A stretch of DNA of 64,000 nucleotides from Halobacillus andaensis (GCF_014636475.1 NZ_BMEL01000001.1:1116001-1180000); one strand, 5' to 3'. Counted from the first letter of the stretch, positions 33,852 through 42,597 are shown. A program made the numbers and translations. The notes: generated by a model from the sequence alone, not told the origin.

Positions 33852-34768
33852 TACAACTCCTCCTTCGTCAGCTCTAAAAATGTATTTTCTAAAGACTCGT
33901 GTTTTTCATTAAGCTGATAAAGCTGATAGCCTCCCTTGACTATATCTGAAGCAAGCTTTGCTATATCTTCTTGTTTCTCAATTTCCACATGTGCGATTTC
34001 ATTGCTTTGATGGACAGACCATGATAACGCCTGAAGGTACTCTATTACCTTTCCCAGGGGGTGTGCATTGATCTGAACGATCCTCTTATTGTGCTTATTG
34101 AGGAGCATATCCATTTTTTCTACCTGGAGCAGCCGGCCATGTTGGATTATACCTATTCGATCACACATGAGCTGCATTTCAGCTAACAAGTGACTCGAAA
34201 CAAACACCGCTAAATTTTCTTCATGAGCGATCTTACGAATATATTCTCTTATTTCGCGAATTCCCGCTGGATCTAATCCATTTGTAGGCTCGTCTAAAAT
34301 TAGAAGAGACGGTGAATGAAGAAGAGCCTGAGCGATACCTAAACGCTGTTTCATTCCAAGGGAATATCCTTTCACCTTCTCGTTAATTCTGCCGCTTAAT
34401 CCCACTAATCTGACAATCTCCTTTATTCGATCTTCTGAAATTGGCTTAACAGCCAAACGAGCATAGTGCTTTAAATTTTCATAGCCTGAAAGAAAATCAT
34501 ACATTTCCGGGTTTTCTATAATCGCACCGACTTCAGCAATGGCCTTTTGGTACTCACGATTTACATGGTTCCCCTGAATATAGATGTCACCTTCAGTTAC
34601 CTTCATCAATCCTACGATCATACGAATCATCGTTGTTTTCCCCGCCCCATTTGGACCTAAGAAGCCAAAGACCTCCCCAGGATAAACATTTAGTGAAATT
34701 CCATGGATAATTGTTTTATTTCCTATCTGTTTTTTTACATTTTTTATTTGAGCGACTGGCTCTGTCAT
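33851..34768 (-). CDS. ABC transporter ATPase, BcrA type
   Basis: The product has 305 residues. Walker A is FLGPNGAGKTTMIRMIVGL, the Q-loop follows, the signature is YSLGMKQRLGIAQALL, Walker B is LLILDEPTNGLDPAG and the H-loop is VFVSSHLLAEMQ. The C-terminal extension after residue 215 is typical of BcrA/LanF ATPases. It is the first gene of an operon with permease, response regulator and kinase. A terminator-like hairpin lies just upstream at 34847. Confidence 0.94.
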   Translation of the reverse strand: MTEPVAQIKNVKKQIGNKTIIHGISLNVYPGEVFGFLGPNGAGKTTMIRMIVGLMKVTEGDIYIQGNHVNREYQKAIAEVGAIIENPEMYDFLSGYENLKHYARLAVKPISEDRIKEIVRLVGLSGRINEKVKGYSLGMKQRLGIAQALLHSPSLLILDEPTNGLDPAGIREIREYIRKIAHEENLAVFVSSHLLAEMQLMCDRIGIIQHGRLLQVEKMDMLLNKHNKRIVQINAHPLGKVIEYLQALSWSVHQSNEIAHVEIEKQEDIAKLASDIVKGGYQLYQLNEKHESLENTFLELTKEEL

Positions 34769-34846
34769 ATAAATTCTCCTTTCTTAATTCCTTTACTAGT
34801 ATGCTGCTCATCATTTAAATGGCTCTTATAAAGTTCTTAAAAATTT

Positions 34847-34888
34847 ATTAAAAAAGGTTCAGTCTCCTAGATAGGAAACTGAACCTTT
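34847..34888 (-). terminator. terminator or attenuator upstream of the ABC/TCS operon
   Basis: The stem AAAGGTTCAGT/ACTGAACCTTT with an extended TCCT/AGGA inner stem is followed on the minus strand by six U residues, 79 bases before the ATPase start. No minus-strand gene ends here, since gltS terminates at 35358-35391. It may be a leader attenuator. Confidence 0.65.
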
Positions 34889-35197
34889 ATTAAATTAAGA
34901 GATTATTTTCTTCAATTACACAGGACTATTCTTACGTGAATCACCTTAAATGAATACCTGTCGATCACTACCCATAAATAAGAAAGATAGAATATTTATT
35001 TTTATAAAATCCCTCCCTCCATTGAAACCTAACAGATACCCTTTTAAAATAACTTTTTCGAAAAATGAGGAGCATCGTAAGTTTGTTAGAAGCTTTGTCG
35101 AATCATGAAATATTTTCACGAAACTATTGATTTTTATTTACAAAATGAGGATAATCGTTAACGTTGTTTGTTTAAATTCCATTGAAGGAGAATCCTT
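34889..35197. other. intergenic region with possible leader
   Basis: AT-rich; no gene seen. On the minus strand a purine run GGAGGGAGGG lies near 35018 without a start codon at the right distance. The promoter for the Spo0E-like gene on the plus strand should also lie here. Confidence 0.4.
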
Positions 35198-35359
35198 ATG
35201 AATAATCAAATCATAGAGCCTAAATACAAATTAACGAAAGACATACAAGTGAAGAAAAAAGAAATGATAGAATTAGGCAATCGCTACGGTCTGACGGACA
35301 GACGCACAGTCAAATGCAGTCAGCAGCTCGATCATTTGTTAAATAGATTGGCTAATTAA
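35198..35359 (+). CDS. Spo0E-family aspartyl-phosphate phosphatase
   Basis: ATG 35198 is seven bases after GAAGGAG; the product has 53 residues. The family pattern is clear: an N-terminal amphipathic helix with KKKEMIELGNRYGL and the signature SQQLDHLLNR in the last 13 residues, matching the SxxLD motif that defines Spo0E proteins. They dephosphorylate Spo0A~P and delay sporulation. The gene is monocistronic and ends in a bidirectional terminator. Confidence 0.85.
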   Translation: MNNQIIEPKYKLTKDIQVKKKEMIELGNRYGLTDRRTVKCSQQLDHLLNRLAN

Positions 35360-35391
35360 AAGGACTGTCTCCTATACGAAGACAGTCCTTT
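35358..35391. terminator. bidirectional terminator
   Basis: Stem AAAGGACTGTCT/AGACAGTCCTTT with a 9-base loop starts inside the Spo0E-like stop codon and separates it from the convergent gltS. Confidence 0.85.
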
Positions 35392-35399
35392 CCGTTGCT

Positions 35400-36824
35400 T
35401 TATCTAGGGTCAACGGTTTGTTTACCAAAGTAAAAAATACCGACAGCCCAGCCAATTAAGGCCATGACGAATGCGAATAGTAAAAATGGTACCGGCCCTA
35501 GTGAATAGATGACCGGAACGGATAGAGCAGTAACTAACCCTCCACCTAAGAACGGTTCATAAATTAACTGTTTGTAACCGAATGCTTCTAATGCCGGTGT
35601 CTCTACTTCCGGGTCGACAATACGCATAAGCAAGAGACCTGTTGCAGTTATCCCCATAGACTGGCCTAAATCACCAATACTACGTTCAAACCAGTACGTG
35701 GGAATCATCTTTTTAGCGAATAGTTTAAAGGCTAACAGGTTCCAACCGATGCCTCCAACAGCTAATAATAAGAATGGAACAAAGAACTCACCGATAACGG
35801 CTAGAGAAATCGTACCTATCGCTGTTACGATTAAAATATCAAGAGACAACCCTTGTATCCTCATGACCATTCGACGATCAACTGTGTTGAAACGGTCAAA
35901 CTTATCAAGGAACAGCTGAAGTAAAATACCTCCAACCATAGCCAGCGGGAATAATGGAATATACGTCATCACATACGTATCTGTCATAGGTCCCCATGTA
36001 ATCGCCTCTAATCCAATAAAAGCTTGTTGAATGGCATAGCCAATTAAGATGGCGATCCCAATCATGGCAAAGTGAAAGGATAATGGTTCAATTGATTCCT
36101 GACGCAGGGTCATCGTACCAGCGGATTCACGATTTTCAAATTCACGAATGCCAAGCTTTTGTAAATCAGAGAATTTGCTCTGTTTTTGTGCGATTTGTGT
36201 TTCTCCTTTACGCACAGCAATGTTAATAAGTACAATCCCGAAAATCACTCCGGAGAGCACCCCAATCGTGGCTAGTCCAATAGCAAGGTCATAGGCTTCA
36301 GGAAATCCTAAATCCTCAAACGTACTTTGCATCCCCGCAGCCGTACCATGACCACCTTCAAAACCAATCTCAATTAATGCACCAGCCATCGGTGGAATAT
36401 CGAAAAATGGTGTTAAAATCAATAGTGCGATTAATAGACCAATTACGTACTGGCCCCAGCCAATCGTCCATCCAAAAGCGAGCTGCGGCCCGCCGTTATG
36501 CCAGATCTTCTTTAAAGATGGTGTGGTTTTCCCTAAAAAAAGTGAAGCGAAAATAACATTGATCATGAGTCCTGGTAATGCTTCCCACACCACAGTCATA
36601 TTTTCTGTAAGAAGACCCGTGGACCAAAAAGAATCTTCTCCTGCTAAGGGTGCAAGTGCGTTACCCAGCACTTGCGGTCCTAATAATAATGCTGCAAAAC
36701 CTCCAATGATGGAACTAGGTAAAAACAGCGATTGAAATAATTTAACTTTTACGCGGATTAGCTTCCCAATGATTAAAAATACACCCATCACGAGAAGGCT
36801 GAATCCTATGACTTCAGCAGACAC
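35400..36824 (-). CDS. gltS: sodium/glutamate symporter, GltS family
   Basis: The product has 474 residues and about twelve helices. The two inverted family repeats are visible: FLPSSIIGGFAALLLGPQVL, then EIGFEGGHGTAAGMQSTFED, the conserved glycine-rich reentrant loop of GltS. A second copy lies near the C-terminus (ERSIGDLGQSMGITATGLLL). GltS imports glutamate with sodium; in a halophile glutamate is an important osmolyte, which is inference. The gene is monocistronic. Confidence 0.9.
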   Translation of the reverse strand: MSAEVIGFSLLVMGVFLIIGKLIRVKVKLFQSLFLPSSIIGGFAALLLGPQVLGNALAPLAGEDSFWSTGLLTENMTVVWEALPGLMINVIFASLFLGKTTPSLKKIWHNGGPQLAFGWTIGWGQYVIGLLIALLILTPFFDIPPMAGALIEIGFEGGHGTAAGMQSTFEDLGFPEAYDLAIGLATIGVLSGVIFGIVLINIAVRKGETQIAQKQSKFSDLQKLGIREFENRESAGTMTLRQESIEPLSFHFAMIGIAILIGYAIQQAFIGLEAITWGPMTDTYVMTYIPLFPLAMVGGILLQLFLDKFDRFNTVDRRMVMRIQGLSLDILIVTAIGTISLAVIGEFFVPFLLLAVGGIGWNLLAFKLFAKKMIPTYWFERSIGDLGQSMGITATGLLLMRIVDPEVETPALEAFGYKQLIYEPFLGGGLVTALSVPVIYSLGPVPFLLFAFVMALIGWAVGIFYFGKQTVDPR

Positions 36825-37113
36825 GTGCCTTCCTCCTTTTTTGACGATACTTCGGTTTTCCCACGGTAAAGTGGGTGTAAACGTAGAATCAATGACATCA
36901 TTTGTCTATTAATGTCATTTATTGTAAAACAAAAAAATGACGCAGCCTCCTCTAATTGAATAGGAAACCACGCCATTTTGTTGTCTTTTATTATATGTTT
37001 GTCTCACGTTTTATGTGTATAAAATTTGCTTCACTTAAATTACATAAATAATAACATTATTAATATAGAAATGGTCAATCAAGACTCCTCGTTGCTGGCA
37101 AAATCTCTTTTTT
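36825..37113. other. intergenic region
   Basis: A weak imperfect hairpin near 36946-36982 could terminate a minus-strand transcript (AATGACGC against a GCC-ATT arm). Otherwise AT-rich, with the promoter of gltS expected here. Confidence 0.4.
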
Positions 37114-37524
37114 CTATTCTACTTCCATTTCGAAGGTTTCTTCCTGATCATCCCACTGCACCGTCGCTTCTATTACATCGCCTTCCTCAATTCTCGTATC
37201 CCCTGTTGCACTACTTTCAGTGATGAAGTGTTTTTCAGTCGGTTCCCGATCGATTGTTCGAGTTACCTCACTGCTGGAAGTGCCCGCATCATACCCGAAG
37301 GAAATTCTTTCGATCTCCGAAAGCTCTTCTACCTCACCTTTATACGTAACCATAAATTCTTTTTGCACGGTGTTGCTATCCTTAGAAATGTTTAGCGATC
37401 CTTCCCAATGATCACTTTCTCCAACAAACTTGTAGGTTTCACCTCCGAAGCAGCCCGCTGCACTTACTAAAATGAATAATGAACCAGCTGTATAGATGCA
37501 TTTTTTAATGAAAGATATTCTCAT
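37114..37524 (-). CDS. small lipoprotein, unknown
   Basis: ATG 37524 follows AGGGGAGAG; the product has 136 residues. A lipoprotein signal peptide ends in the lipobox SAAGC at about residue 25, so Cys is lipidated. The mature protein is acidic and beta-rich (YKFVGESDHWEGSLNISKDS, then ATVQWDDQEETFEMEVE). No domain recognised. The low pI fits a halophile surface protein. Confidence 0.75.
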   Translation of the reverse strand: MRISFIKKCIYTAGSLFILVSAAGCFGGETYKFVGESDHWEGSLNISKDSNTVQKEFMVTYKGEVEELSEIERISFGYDAGTSSSEVTRTIDREPTEKHFITESSATGDTRIEEGDVIEATVQWDDQEETFEMEVE

Positions 37525-37608
37525 ATTCTTCTCTCCCCTAATAAGCAGAATCCTTTCTAAATTTTTCAAAGAGGATCACTTCATTGAAGCTACATAAATA
37601 GTTCATTC

Positions 37609-38535
37609 TTAATAATTCTTTTCAAATAAAGATTTAAGCCACTCTATTGACTGGTCCTTTAATACGGAAACAAACTCTTGGCCTCGTCCAGTTGATTGCA
37701 CAAAGCAATAGTCTTCATCATCCGGGCATTCCAGCCATCGTTCTCTCAACTTATCCTCTACATTTAAATACGTGGGTCGATACTGATCTTCATTAAAAAA
37801 CGAAGGGAGTTTCCATATGCTTGGCTTATTTTTGTGAACAGTTGATGAGAGCAGCAGATTGGAGTTTAATTTAGGAAAATAGCCGCATCCAGGAAGATCT
37901 GAGTCATTAAATAACTTGTCCGATGCGATATATATTGTATTGTGATTTCGTTTTCTGAAGTCTTCGTCTGATCCATGAGGGTGGTCTACTTTTATGTCGT
38001 GAGGTAATTCTGAGAGGTTTTCTGAAGTGATGACTTTGCCAACTTTTAACCAGCCGTAAATAAAATAGGCTCCTTTCGTCCATCCCCCTTCTGGATCCAG
38101 CGGGTGGAGCCGGTTTTGAATAGGTTTAAATCGACTAAAAAATAGAAACACACTGCCTTCTTGAACGTGGTGATTGCGTAGATGGCCAGCTGCTGCTTCT
38201 GCTTGCCCAAAAGCCCCAAATGCTGGACCATTTTCTAACCACGAGGGGGCTCCTAGAACAGGATCATAATGAGCATAAGAGCTATGAATGATTTCACGAG
38301 CTTTTTTGCTGAAATTTAAATGTTTATCATTAATAAGTTCCTTTACATTATTCGCTTGAATTCCCTCTAGATAGTTTGGTTTGAGGAGAAGATCATCATA
38401 TTTGTATCCATTATTATTTACAATGTCTCCAGGGATCGGAAGTACGATATATCTGCCGGTTTTGGGATCATAAGGAGAGTAGCCATGACCGGCCGATGAG
38501 TCGAATCCTTTTCTGCTGAAGATGAGTTTATCCAT
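37609..38535 (-). CDS. Nmad3-like protein (nucleotide-modification-associated domain)
   Basis: The product has 308 residues. The opening IFSRKGFDSSAGHGYSPYDP, then TGRYIVLPIPGD, matches the Nmad3 family, proposed from genome context to act in DNA base hypermodification or its sensing. Further conserved patches are FGAFGQAEAAAGHLRNHHVQ, containing His residues, then GSVFLFFSRF and YFIYGWLKVG, and a late LPGCGYFPKL. Its start overlaps the end of the zinc-ribbon gene upstream by eight bases. No modification methylase, glycosyltransferase or phage gene is nearby. The biochemical activity is not known. Confidence 0.75.
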   Translation of the reverse strand: MDKLIFSRKGFDSSAGHGYSPYDPKTGRYIVLPIPGDIVNNNGYKYDDLLLKPNYLEGIQANNVKELINDKHLNFSKKAREIIHSSYAHYDPVLGAPSWLENGPAFGAFGQAEAAAGHLRNHHVQEGSVFLFFSRFKPIQNRLHPLDPEGGWTKGAYFIYGWLKVGKVITSENLSELPHDIKVDHPHGSDEDFRKRNHNTIYIASDKLFNDSDLPGCGYFPKLNSNLLLSSTVHKNKPSIWKLPSFFNEDQYRPTYLNVEDKLRERWLECPDDEDYCFVQSTGRGQEFVSVLKDQSIEWLKSLFEKNY

Positions 38536-38842
38536 GGTGCTCCTCCTCTCTTTCTAATCTTAAAAACGAGTAATATCCTCCATAATATAATGGAAGAATA
38601 ATAACCATATTCCATAAGATTTTTTGGAGAAAACTTAAATTCTCCATGCTATTAATAATCGCCGCAATGAAAAGTAATACGAAGATGCCTGCGAACCAAA
38701 TAAATTGAGTGGATTTAGCCACGCGATTGATTTCTCCGCAGTCAGGGCATTGAATGTGGTCCATTTTGGACGTCTTTATTTCTCGATATGGAATGACTCG
38801 GCCGCAGGATTTGCACCTTCTATTTTCCTTAATGGTAAACAA
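38528..38842 (-). CDS. zinc-ribbon membrane protein (CXXC-20-CXXC type)
   Basis: The product has about 104 residues. CKSCGRVIPYREIKTSKMDH then CPDCGEINR gives two CXXC pairs about twenty residues apart, then two helices (FIWFAGIFVLLFIAAIIN and ILWNMVIILPLYYGGYY). This matches the TIGR04104-like small family. The start is unusual: TTG 38842 directly abuts AAGGAGG with no spacer, while an in-frame ATT at 38833 would have normal spacing. Overlap with the Nmad3-like gene suggests co-translation. Confidence 0.72.
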   Translation of the reverse strand: MFTIKENRRCKSCGRVIPYREIKTSKMDHIQCPDCGEINRVAKSTQFIWFAGIFVLLFIAAIINSMENLSFLQKILWNMVIILPLYYGGYYSFLRLEREEEHHG

Positions 38843-38897
38843 CCTCCTTACACGTACGTCAGTCGTTGTTTACCCTATTTTTCCAAAAGCTAATACT

Positions 38898-39242
38898 TTA
38901 GTTTTGAAAGCTATTGGAAGCAAAGGGTGTACCATTACTAAAGTTCGATTGAGTGAAGTAAGTCATGTTTATTTCGTCATTGATTGGTTGAAGTTTTTCT
39001 ACGATTTGATCGTCTAAAGTGAATGCTTCATTAAAATTTCCTTCTTGAATGGATGTTTCAATAATTATAAGCTCCTGTTCTTTATCCAGCTTTACTTCTT
39101 CTACTGTTTCAAAACCTTTTACCTCCTCTTCTACTGCATCTAAAAGTAAAGTCCATTCATCCTCTTCTTCTAGGGAACTTTCGAAGAATAAGAGCAAACC
39201 TGCCACAATCATAAGCCCTGCGACTATTTTCCATCGTTTCAT
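38898..39242 (-). CDS. single-helix protein, unknown
   Basis: ATG 39242 follows GGGAGG by eight bases; the product has 114 residues. One N-terminal helix (IVAGLMIVAGLLLFFESS) is followed by an acidic domain (EEVKLDKEQELIIIETSIQE). The upstream longer frame has no ribosome site. It may be a signal-anchored extracellular protein. No family recognised. It is divergent from prs. Confidence 0.6.
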   Translation of the reverse strand: MKRWKIVAGLMIVAGLLLFFESSLEEEDEWTLLLDAVEEEVKGFETVEEVKLDKEQELIIIETSIQEGNFNEAFTLDDQIVEKLQPINDEINMTYFTQSNFSNGTPFASNSFQN

Positions 39243-39382
39243 TTGTACCGCCTCCCTACTAGAAGGTATGTCCAAAGTTGATTTCTTATTTTGTTCACAA
39301 GGAAGTTTCTTGTTTCTCGGTGTATTTTTTGTGATAATAGTAGGTATGACTAAGATCGCTTTATTTAAGGGGGACCTGTGGC

Positions 39383-40336
39383 ATGCCATTTGCAGGAGCT
39401 GAGGATAATATTAAAGTTTTTTCATTGAATTCGAATCGTGAACTTGCTGTGGAAATCGCTGATAATATGGGGATTGAATTAGGAAAGTGTTCAGTGAATG
39501 AATTCAGTGATGGAGAATTACAAATTAATATAGAAGAAAGCGTTCGTGGGTGCGACGTATTCGTTATTCAGTCAACGAGCGACTCCGTGAATGATCATAT
39601 TATGGAGCTGCTCATTATGATCGACGCACTTAAGCGTGCTTCCGCTGCATCCATCAACGTCGTCATTCCTTATTACGGGTACGCTCGCCAGGACCGTAAA
39701 GCCCGTTCTAGAGAACCGATTACGGCCAAGCTGGTGGCTGACCTTATTGAAGAAGCTGGTGCTACAAGAATGATGTCCATCGACATTCATGCGCCGCAAG
39801 TCCAGGGTTTCTTCAATATTCCCGTTGACTTGCTGCTTGCAATGCCAATACTTACCGAATACTTTACCGAGAAAAACCTTGAAGACGTAGTTGTTGTATC
39901 ACCAGATCACGGCAGCGTAAAGAGAGCTCGCCAAATGGCCGATCGATTGAAAACTCAGATCGCTATTATTGATAAGCGTGAGCCAAGAAAAGACTTCCCT
40001 GGTGAAACCAACATCGTCGGTGACATTGAAGGAAAAACTGCTATTCTCATGGACGATATTGTTGATACAGGAACAAGGATCACGAGCGGCACGAAAGCTC
40101 TTCTAGAAAGAGGAGCGAAAGAAGTGTATGCGTGCAGTACGCACCCTGTCCTTTCTGGGGAAGCGATTAGAAAAATTGAAGACTCTCCTGTAAAAGAACT
40201 GATCGTAACCAACAGTATTCCATTAACAGATGAGAAACGAATCGATAAATTAACTCAGCTCACGATTGCTCCGCTGATTAGTGAAGCGATTAAGCGTGTG
40301 CACAACGAAGAACCTGTAAGTCCGTTGTTTGATTAA
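39383..40336 (+). CDS. ribose-phosphate diphosphokinase (second/variant PRPP synthetase)
   Basis: The product has 317 residues. Core motifs are present: [40 protein letters not shown] and the pyrophosphate loop [19 protein letters not shown]. The flexible catalytic loop reads [19 protein letters not shown]. The PRPP-binding loop is [11 protein letters not shown], where canonical Bacillus Prs has DDIIDTAGTI, so a residue is missing and the paralogue is divergent. The housekeeping prs of Bacilli sits beside glmU; here the gene stands alone, with its own terminator. Confidence 0.9.
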   Translation: MPFAGAEDNIKVFSLNSNRELAVEIADNMGIELGKCSVNEFSDGELQINIEESVRGCDVFVIQSTSDSVNDHIMELLIMIDALKRASAASINVVIPYYGYARQDRKARSREPITAKLVADLIEEAGATRMMSIDIHAPQVQGFFNIPVDLLLAMPILTEYFTEKNLEDVVVVSPDHGSVKRARQMADRLKTQIAIIDKREPRKDFPGETNIVGDIEGKTAILMDDIVDTGTRITSGTKALLERGAKEVYACSTHPVLSGEAIRKIEDSPVKELIVTNSIPLTDEKRIDKLTQLTIAPLISEAIKRVHNEEPVSPLFD

Positions 40337-40340
40337 ATAA

Positions 40341-40378
40341 AGAAAGCCGTCCTCCTTTAATAGGAAAGACGGCTTTCT
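40341..40378. terminator. terminator of the prs-like gene
   Basis: Stem GAAAGCCGTC/GACGGCTTTC with an inner CCT/AGG extension and a U-rich end. Confidence 0.85.
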
Positions 40379-40421
40379 TCATTTTATTTAGAAGCGTATG
40401 TAAATGAGCGAAAGTATATGC

Positions 40422-40652
40422 TTATGAAAAGAGCGTATAAGAGGAAACAAAAAAGACAAAAGCCGCAATGGCGAAACTGGAATACGCCCAGAAACTCTTT
40501 TTATCTTTTTCCAGCTCTATAAATCCAACCGTCAGCAATAAGAGGCCCACTATAAATAGCATTAATGGGGATAGAGAAGTATCCCCGGCCATCAACCCGT
40601 ACCCACCTAAAATAACGACAATCCCTGCTAAACCAATTCTTAATTTGCCCAT
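40422..40652 (-). CDS. three-helix membrane protein (DUF3953-like)
   Basis: The product has 76 residues, nearly all hydrophobic: IGLAGIVVILGGYGLMAG, LMLFIVGLLLLTVGFIELEK then FWAYSSFAIAAFVFFVSS. The order and the central GF-ELEK loop match DUF3953-type small membrane proteins. Function unknown. Confidence 0.7.
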   Translation of the reverse strand: MGKLRIGLAGIVVILGGYGLMAGDTSLSPLMLFIVGLLLLTVGFIELEKDKKSFWAYSSFAIAAFVFFVSSYTLFS

Positions 40653-40706
40653 TAAAATCCCCCTAAAGCCATCAATACCGCTAACACAGGTCCAACGATC
40701 ACGATT

Positions 40707-40820
40707 CTACGGCAGCGGTCTTTCCTTATCCACGTCCTCTGGATTGCTGTTCATCTGATCAAGCTTTCGATTGATTTCTTCTAATTTCTGTAAAATCCCT
40801 TCTTCCTTATTGCCGTTCAC
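40707..40820 (-). CDS. 37-residue hydrophilic coiled-coil peptide
   Basis: GTG 40820 follows AAGGAGG by nine bases and overlaps the end of the membrane protein gene at 40807 by 14 bases. The peptide (ILQKLEEINRKLDQMNSN, then PEDVDKERPLP) has a short heptad-like coiled-coil. It looks like the coupled partner of the membrane protein. Its small size keeps confidence moderate. Confidence 0.5.
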   Translation of the reverse strand: MNGNKEEGILQKLEEINRKLDQMNSNPEDVDKERPLP

Positions 40821-40998
40821 GAATCTCTTCCTCCTTCCACTTATAATAGGCTGCACTACATCCAATAACCAGTAAAGTGACCATGGAAATGATATAAAGC
40901 AAGGTTTTAGTATGATTTTCAATTGTATTAAGGCTGCTGATTATGGAGGACCCTAGAACAATAGATACGATCAACCATAATAAATAACGACTCCTCAT
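40807..40998 (-). CDS. two-helix small membrane protein
   Basis: ATG 40998 follows AAGGAGGG; the product has 63 residues with two hydrophobic helices (YLLWLIVSIVLGSSIISS and LLYIISMVTLLVIGCSA) and a charged tail (KWKEEEIRERQ). It is followed by the coupled coiled-coil peptide. No family recognised. Confidence 0.6.
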   Translation of the reverse strand: MRSRYLLWLIVSIVLGSSIISSLNTIENHTKTLLYIISMVTLLVIGCSAAYYKWKEEEIRERQ

Positions 40999-41026
40999 CT
41001 ACTCTCCCTCCTTTATAGAAAACACC

Positions 41027-41635
41027 TCACATTCTTCGCCTTCTTCTAATGAACAGTCCGATTAGAAAAATAAACAATAAAATTAATAAGACATAAATGA
41101 CTTTGGAATACACATCCATGTAATGAACGATCTCTTCCCACGAAGCACCAACTGAAGCACCTAAATTTACAAGTACCACATTCCAAATCAGCGTTCCTAA
41201 CGTAGTAAGTGCAAGAAACGAAGGCAGATGCATGTTGGACATGCCTGCTGGAATTGAGATTAAGCTTCTTATGAGAGGTACAAATCGACAAAAGAAAACC
41301 GTCCACGGGCCGTATTTATCAAACCATTCGTCTGCCCGATAGAGGTCGTTCTTCGTCAATCGCAGCACGTGCCCCCATTTATCAACTACTCTTTCTAAAC
41401 GAGCCACGTCTAACTGCTGACCTATTCCATAAAGCACCAACGCCCCGAGCACCGACCCCGCTGTTGCAGCAATGACCACTCCGAAAATACTCAGGGTTGA
41501 TGTCGTCGTAACAAAGCCTCCGAATGTTAAAATAATTTCTGAAGGGATGGGCGGGAAGATGTTTTCTCCCGCAATTAATAATAAAATTCCTATGTATCCA
41601 AATTCATCGATGATGCCCAATAACCAATCTTCCAT
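41027..41635 (-). CDS. DedA-family membrane protein
   Basis: The product has 202 residues. ENIFPPIPSEIILTFGGFV near the N-terminus and the conserved GPWTVFFCRFVPLIRSLISI, with the FxRFxPxxR motif, then PAGMSNM, define the SNARE-associated (DedA/VTT) domain. DedA proteins act in lipid carrier recycling and membrane homeostasis, several as undecaprenyl-phosphate flippases. The tail is very basic (RRRRRM). Confidence 0.92.
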   Translation of the reverse strand: MEDWLLGIIDEFGYIGILLLIAGENIFPPIPSEIILTFGGFVTTTSTLSIFGVVIAATAGSVLGALVLYGIGQQLDVARLERVVDKWGHVLRLTKNDLYRADEWFDKYGPWTVFFCRFVPLIRSLISIPAGMSNMHLPSFLALTTLGTLIWNVVLVNLGASVGASWEEIVHYMDVYSKVIYVLLILLFIFLIGLFIRRRRRM

Positions 41636-41858
41636 AGTACTCTCCTTTACGAGGAAAAAATGGCATCATCTATGTGTAAACCCGTAAACAAACATGCGAG
41701 CACAAAAATGATGACGACCATCAGGAAATCAGAAAAAATAAAAGTTATTACTTCCGACTCCCTTTTCCTTCCGAAGTAACGCAATCATGTCGTAATATAT
41801 ACGACTGGACCATAGGTTTAGTTTCACAGCCTCTTCTCTTTATTTCATATCATATGTT

Positions 41859-42533
41859 CTATCCTTCAAGCTCATCAAAGTATTTTTCAAGCTCTTCTCG
41901 CTCATAGGTTTTAAAAAGCAATTCTTGCCTGTCAAAAACTAAAATGACGGGAAATTCTTTAATCTCAAACTCTTCCTTATAATCGACGACATAATCTTCA
42001 TCGTATTCGATCCAGCTTCCAACAGGGGTCGGATCTAATTTTTCAAGCATTCGCTCATCTAACTCGCTAGGCATCGTTCTGCTATTCTCATAAATGACAA
42101 CGACTTTGAGGTCATCTTCTCTATGTGATAGAACTTCTGCGTATTTTTCTTCATACGTCATGTCGAGCAGGACAATCTCTTCTGCTTCTCCCTCATCATC
42201 CCCCTGTACAGGTGGGTTTACTAAAAGCTTTTGTCCCCTTTTTATCTCATCGAGCAAAGCAGGGGAGCCGTCTTCATAACGCAACTCCGTATCATCGGAG
42301 TATTTCCCTCTATATAAATATCCTTCATCCGTCGTAGGTTCTTCTGCATCACGCTTTGCCCATTCTGAAATATCGACCTCTATAAGCTGTTTTGTCTCAT
42401 TCACTTCCAAAAATGTTCCGATCATTTCGTCATCTTTGTAATGGGAGTTAGGATTTTCTTCATCATTTGTTGAAGGAGGGTTTCCGCATGCCATTAAAAA
42501 TAATAGAATAACCAAAACGAGTGGCTTTCTCAT
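41859..42533 (-). CDS. acidic lipoprotein, unknown
   Basis: The product has 224 residues. The signal ends in the lipobox LMAC near residue 16 (VILLFLMACGNPPS). The mature part is strongly acidic (SNSxDE-rich linker, DDEMIGTFLEVNETKQLIEV) with a later strand-rich region (KEFPVILVFDRQELLFKTYE). It resembles secreted small Bacillaceae lipoproteins of unknown role. Confidence 0.75.
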   Translation of the reverse strand: MRKPLVLVILLFLMACGNPPSTNDEENPNSHYKDDEMIGTFLEVNETKQLIEVDISEWAKRDAEEPTTDEGYLYRGKYSDDTELRYEDGSPALLDEIKRGQKLLVNPPVQGDDEGEAEEIVLLDMTYEEKYAEVLSHREDDLKVVVIYENSRTMPSELDERMLEKLDPTPVGSWIEYDEDYVVDYKEEFEIKEFPVILVFDRQELLFKTYEREELEKYFDELEG

Positions 42534-42597
42534 CTGCGCCCTCCATTCTTTTATTAAGTACTAGCTTTATCATACCATTGTTTTCCAACATTTAAAA

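Noticed and set aside
40821-40922. Upstream extension of the 37-residue peptide frame
   Set aside because: It overlaps the membrane protein gene deeply and lacks a ribosome site; the GTG at 40820 is better.
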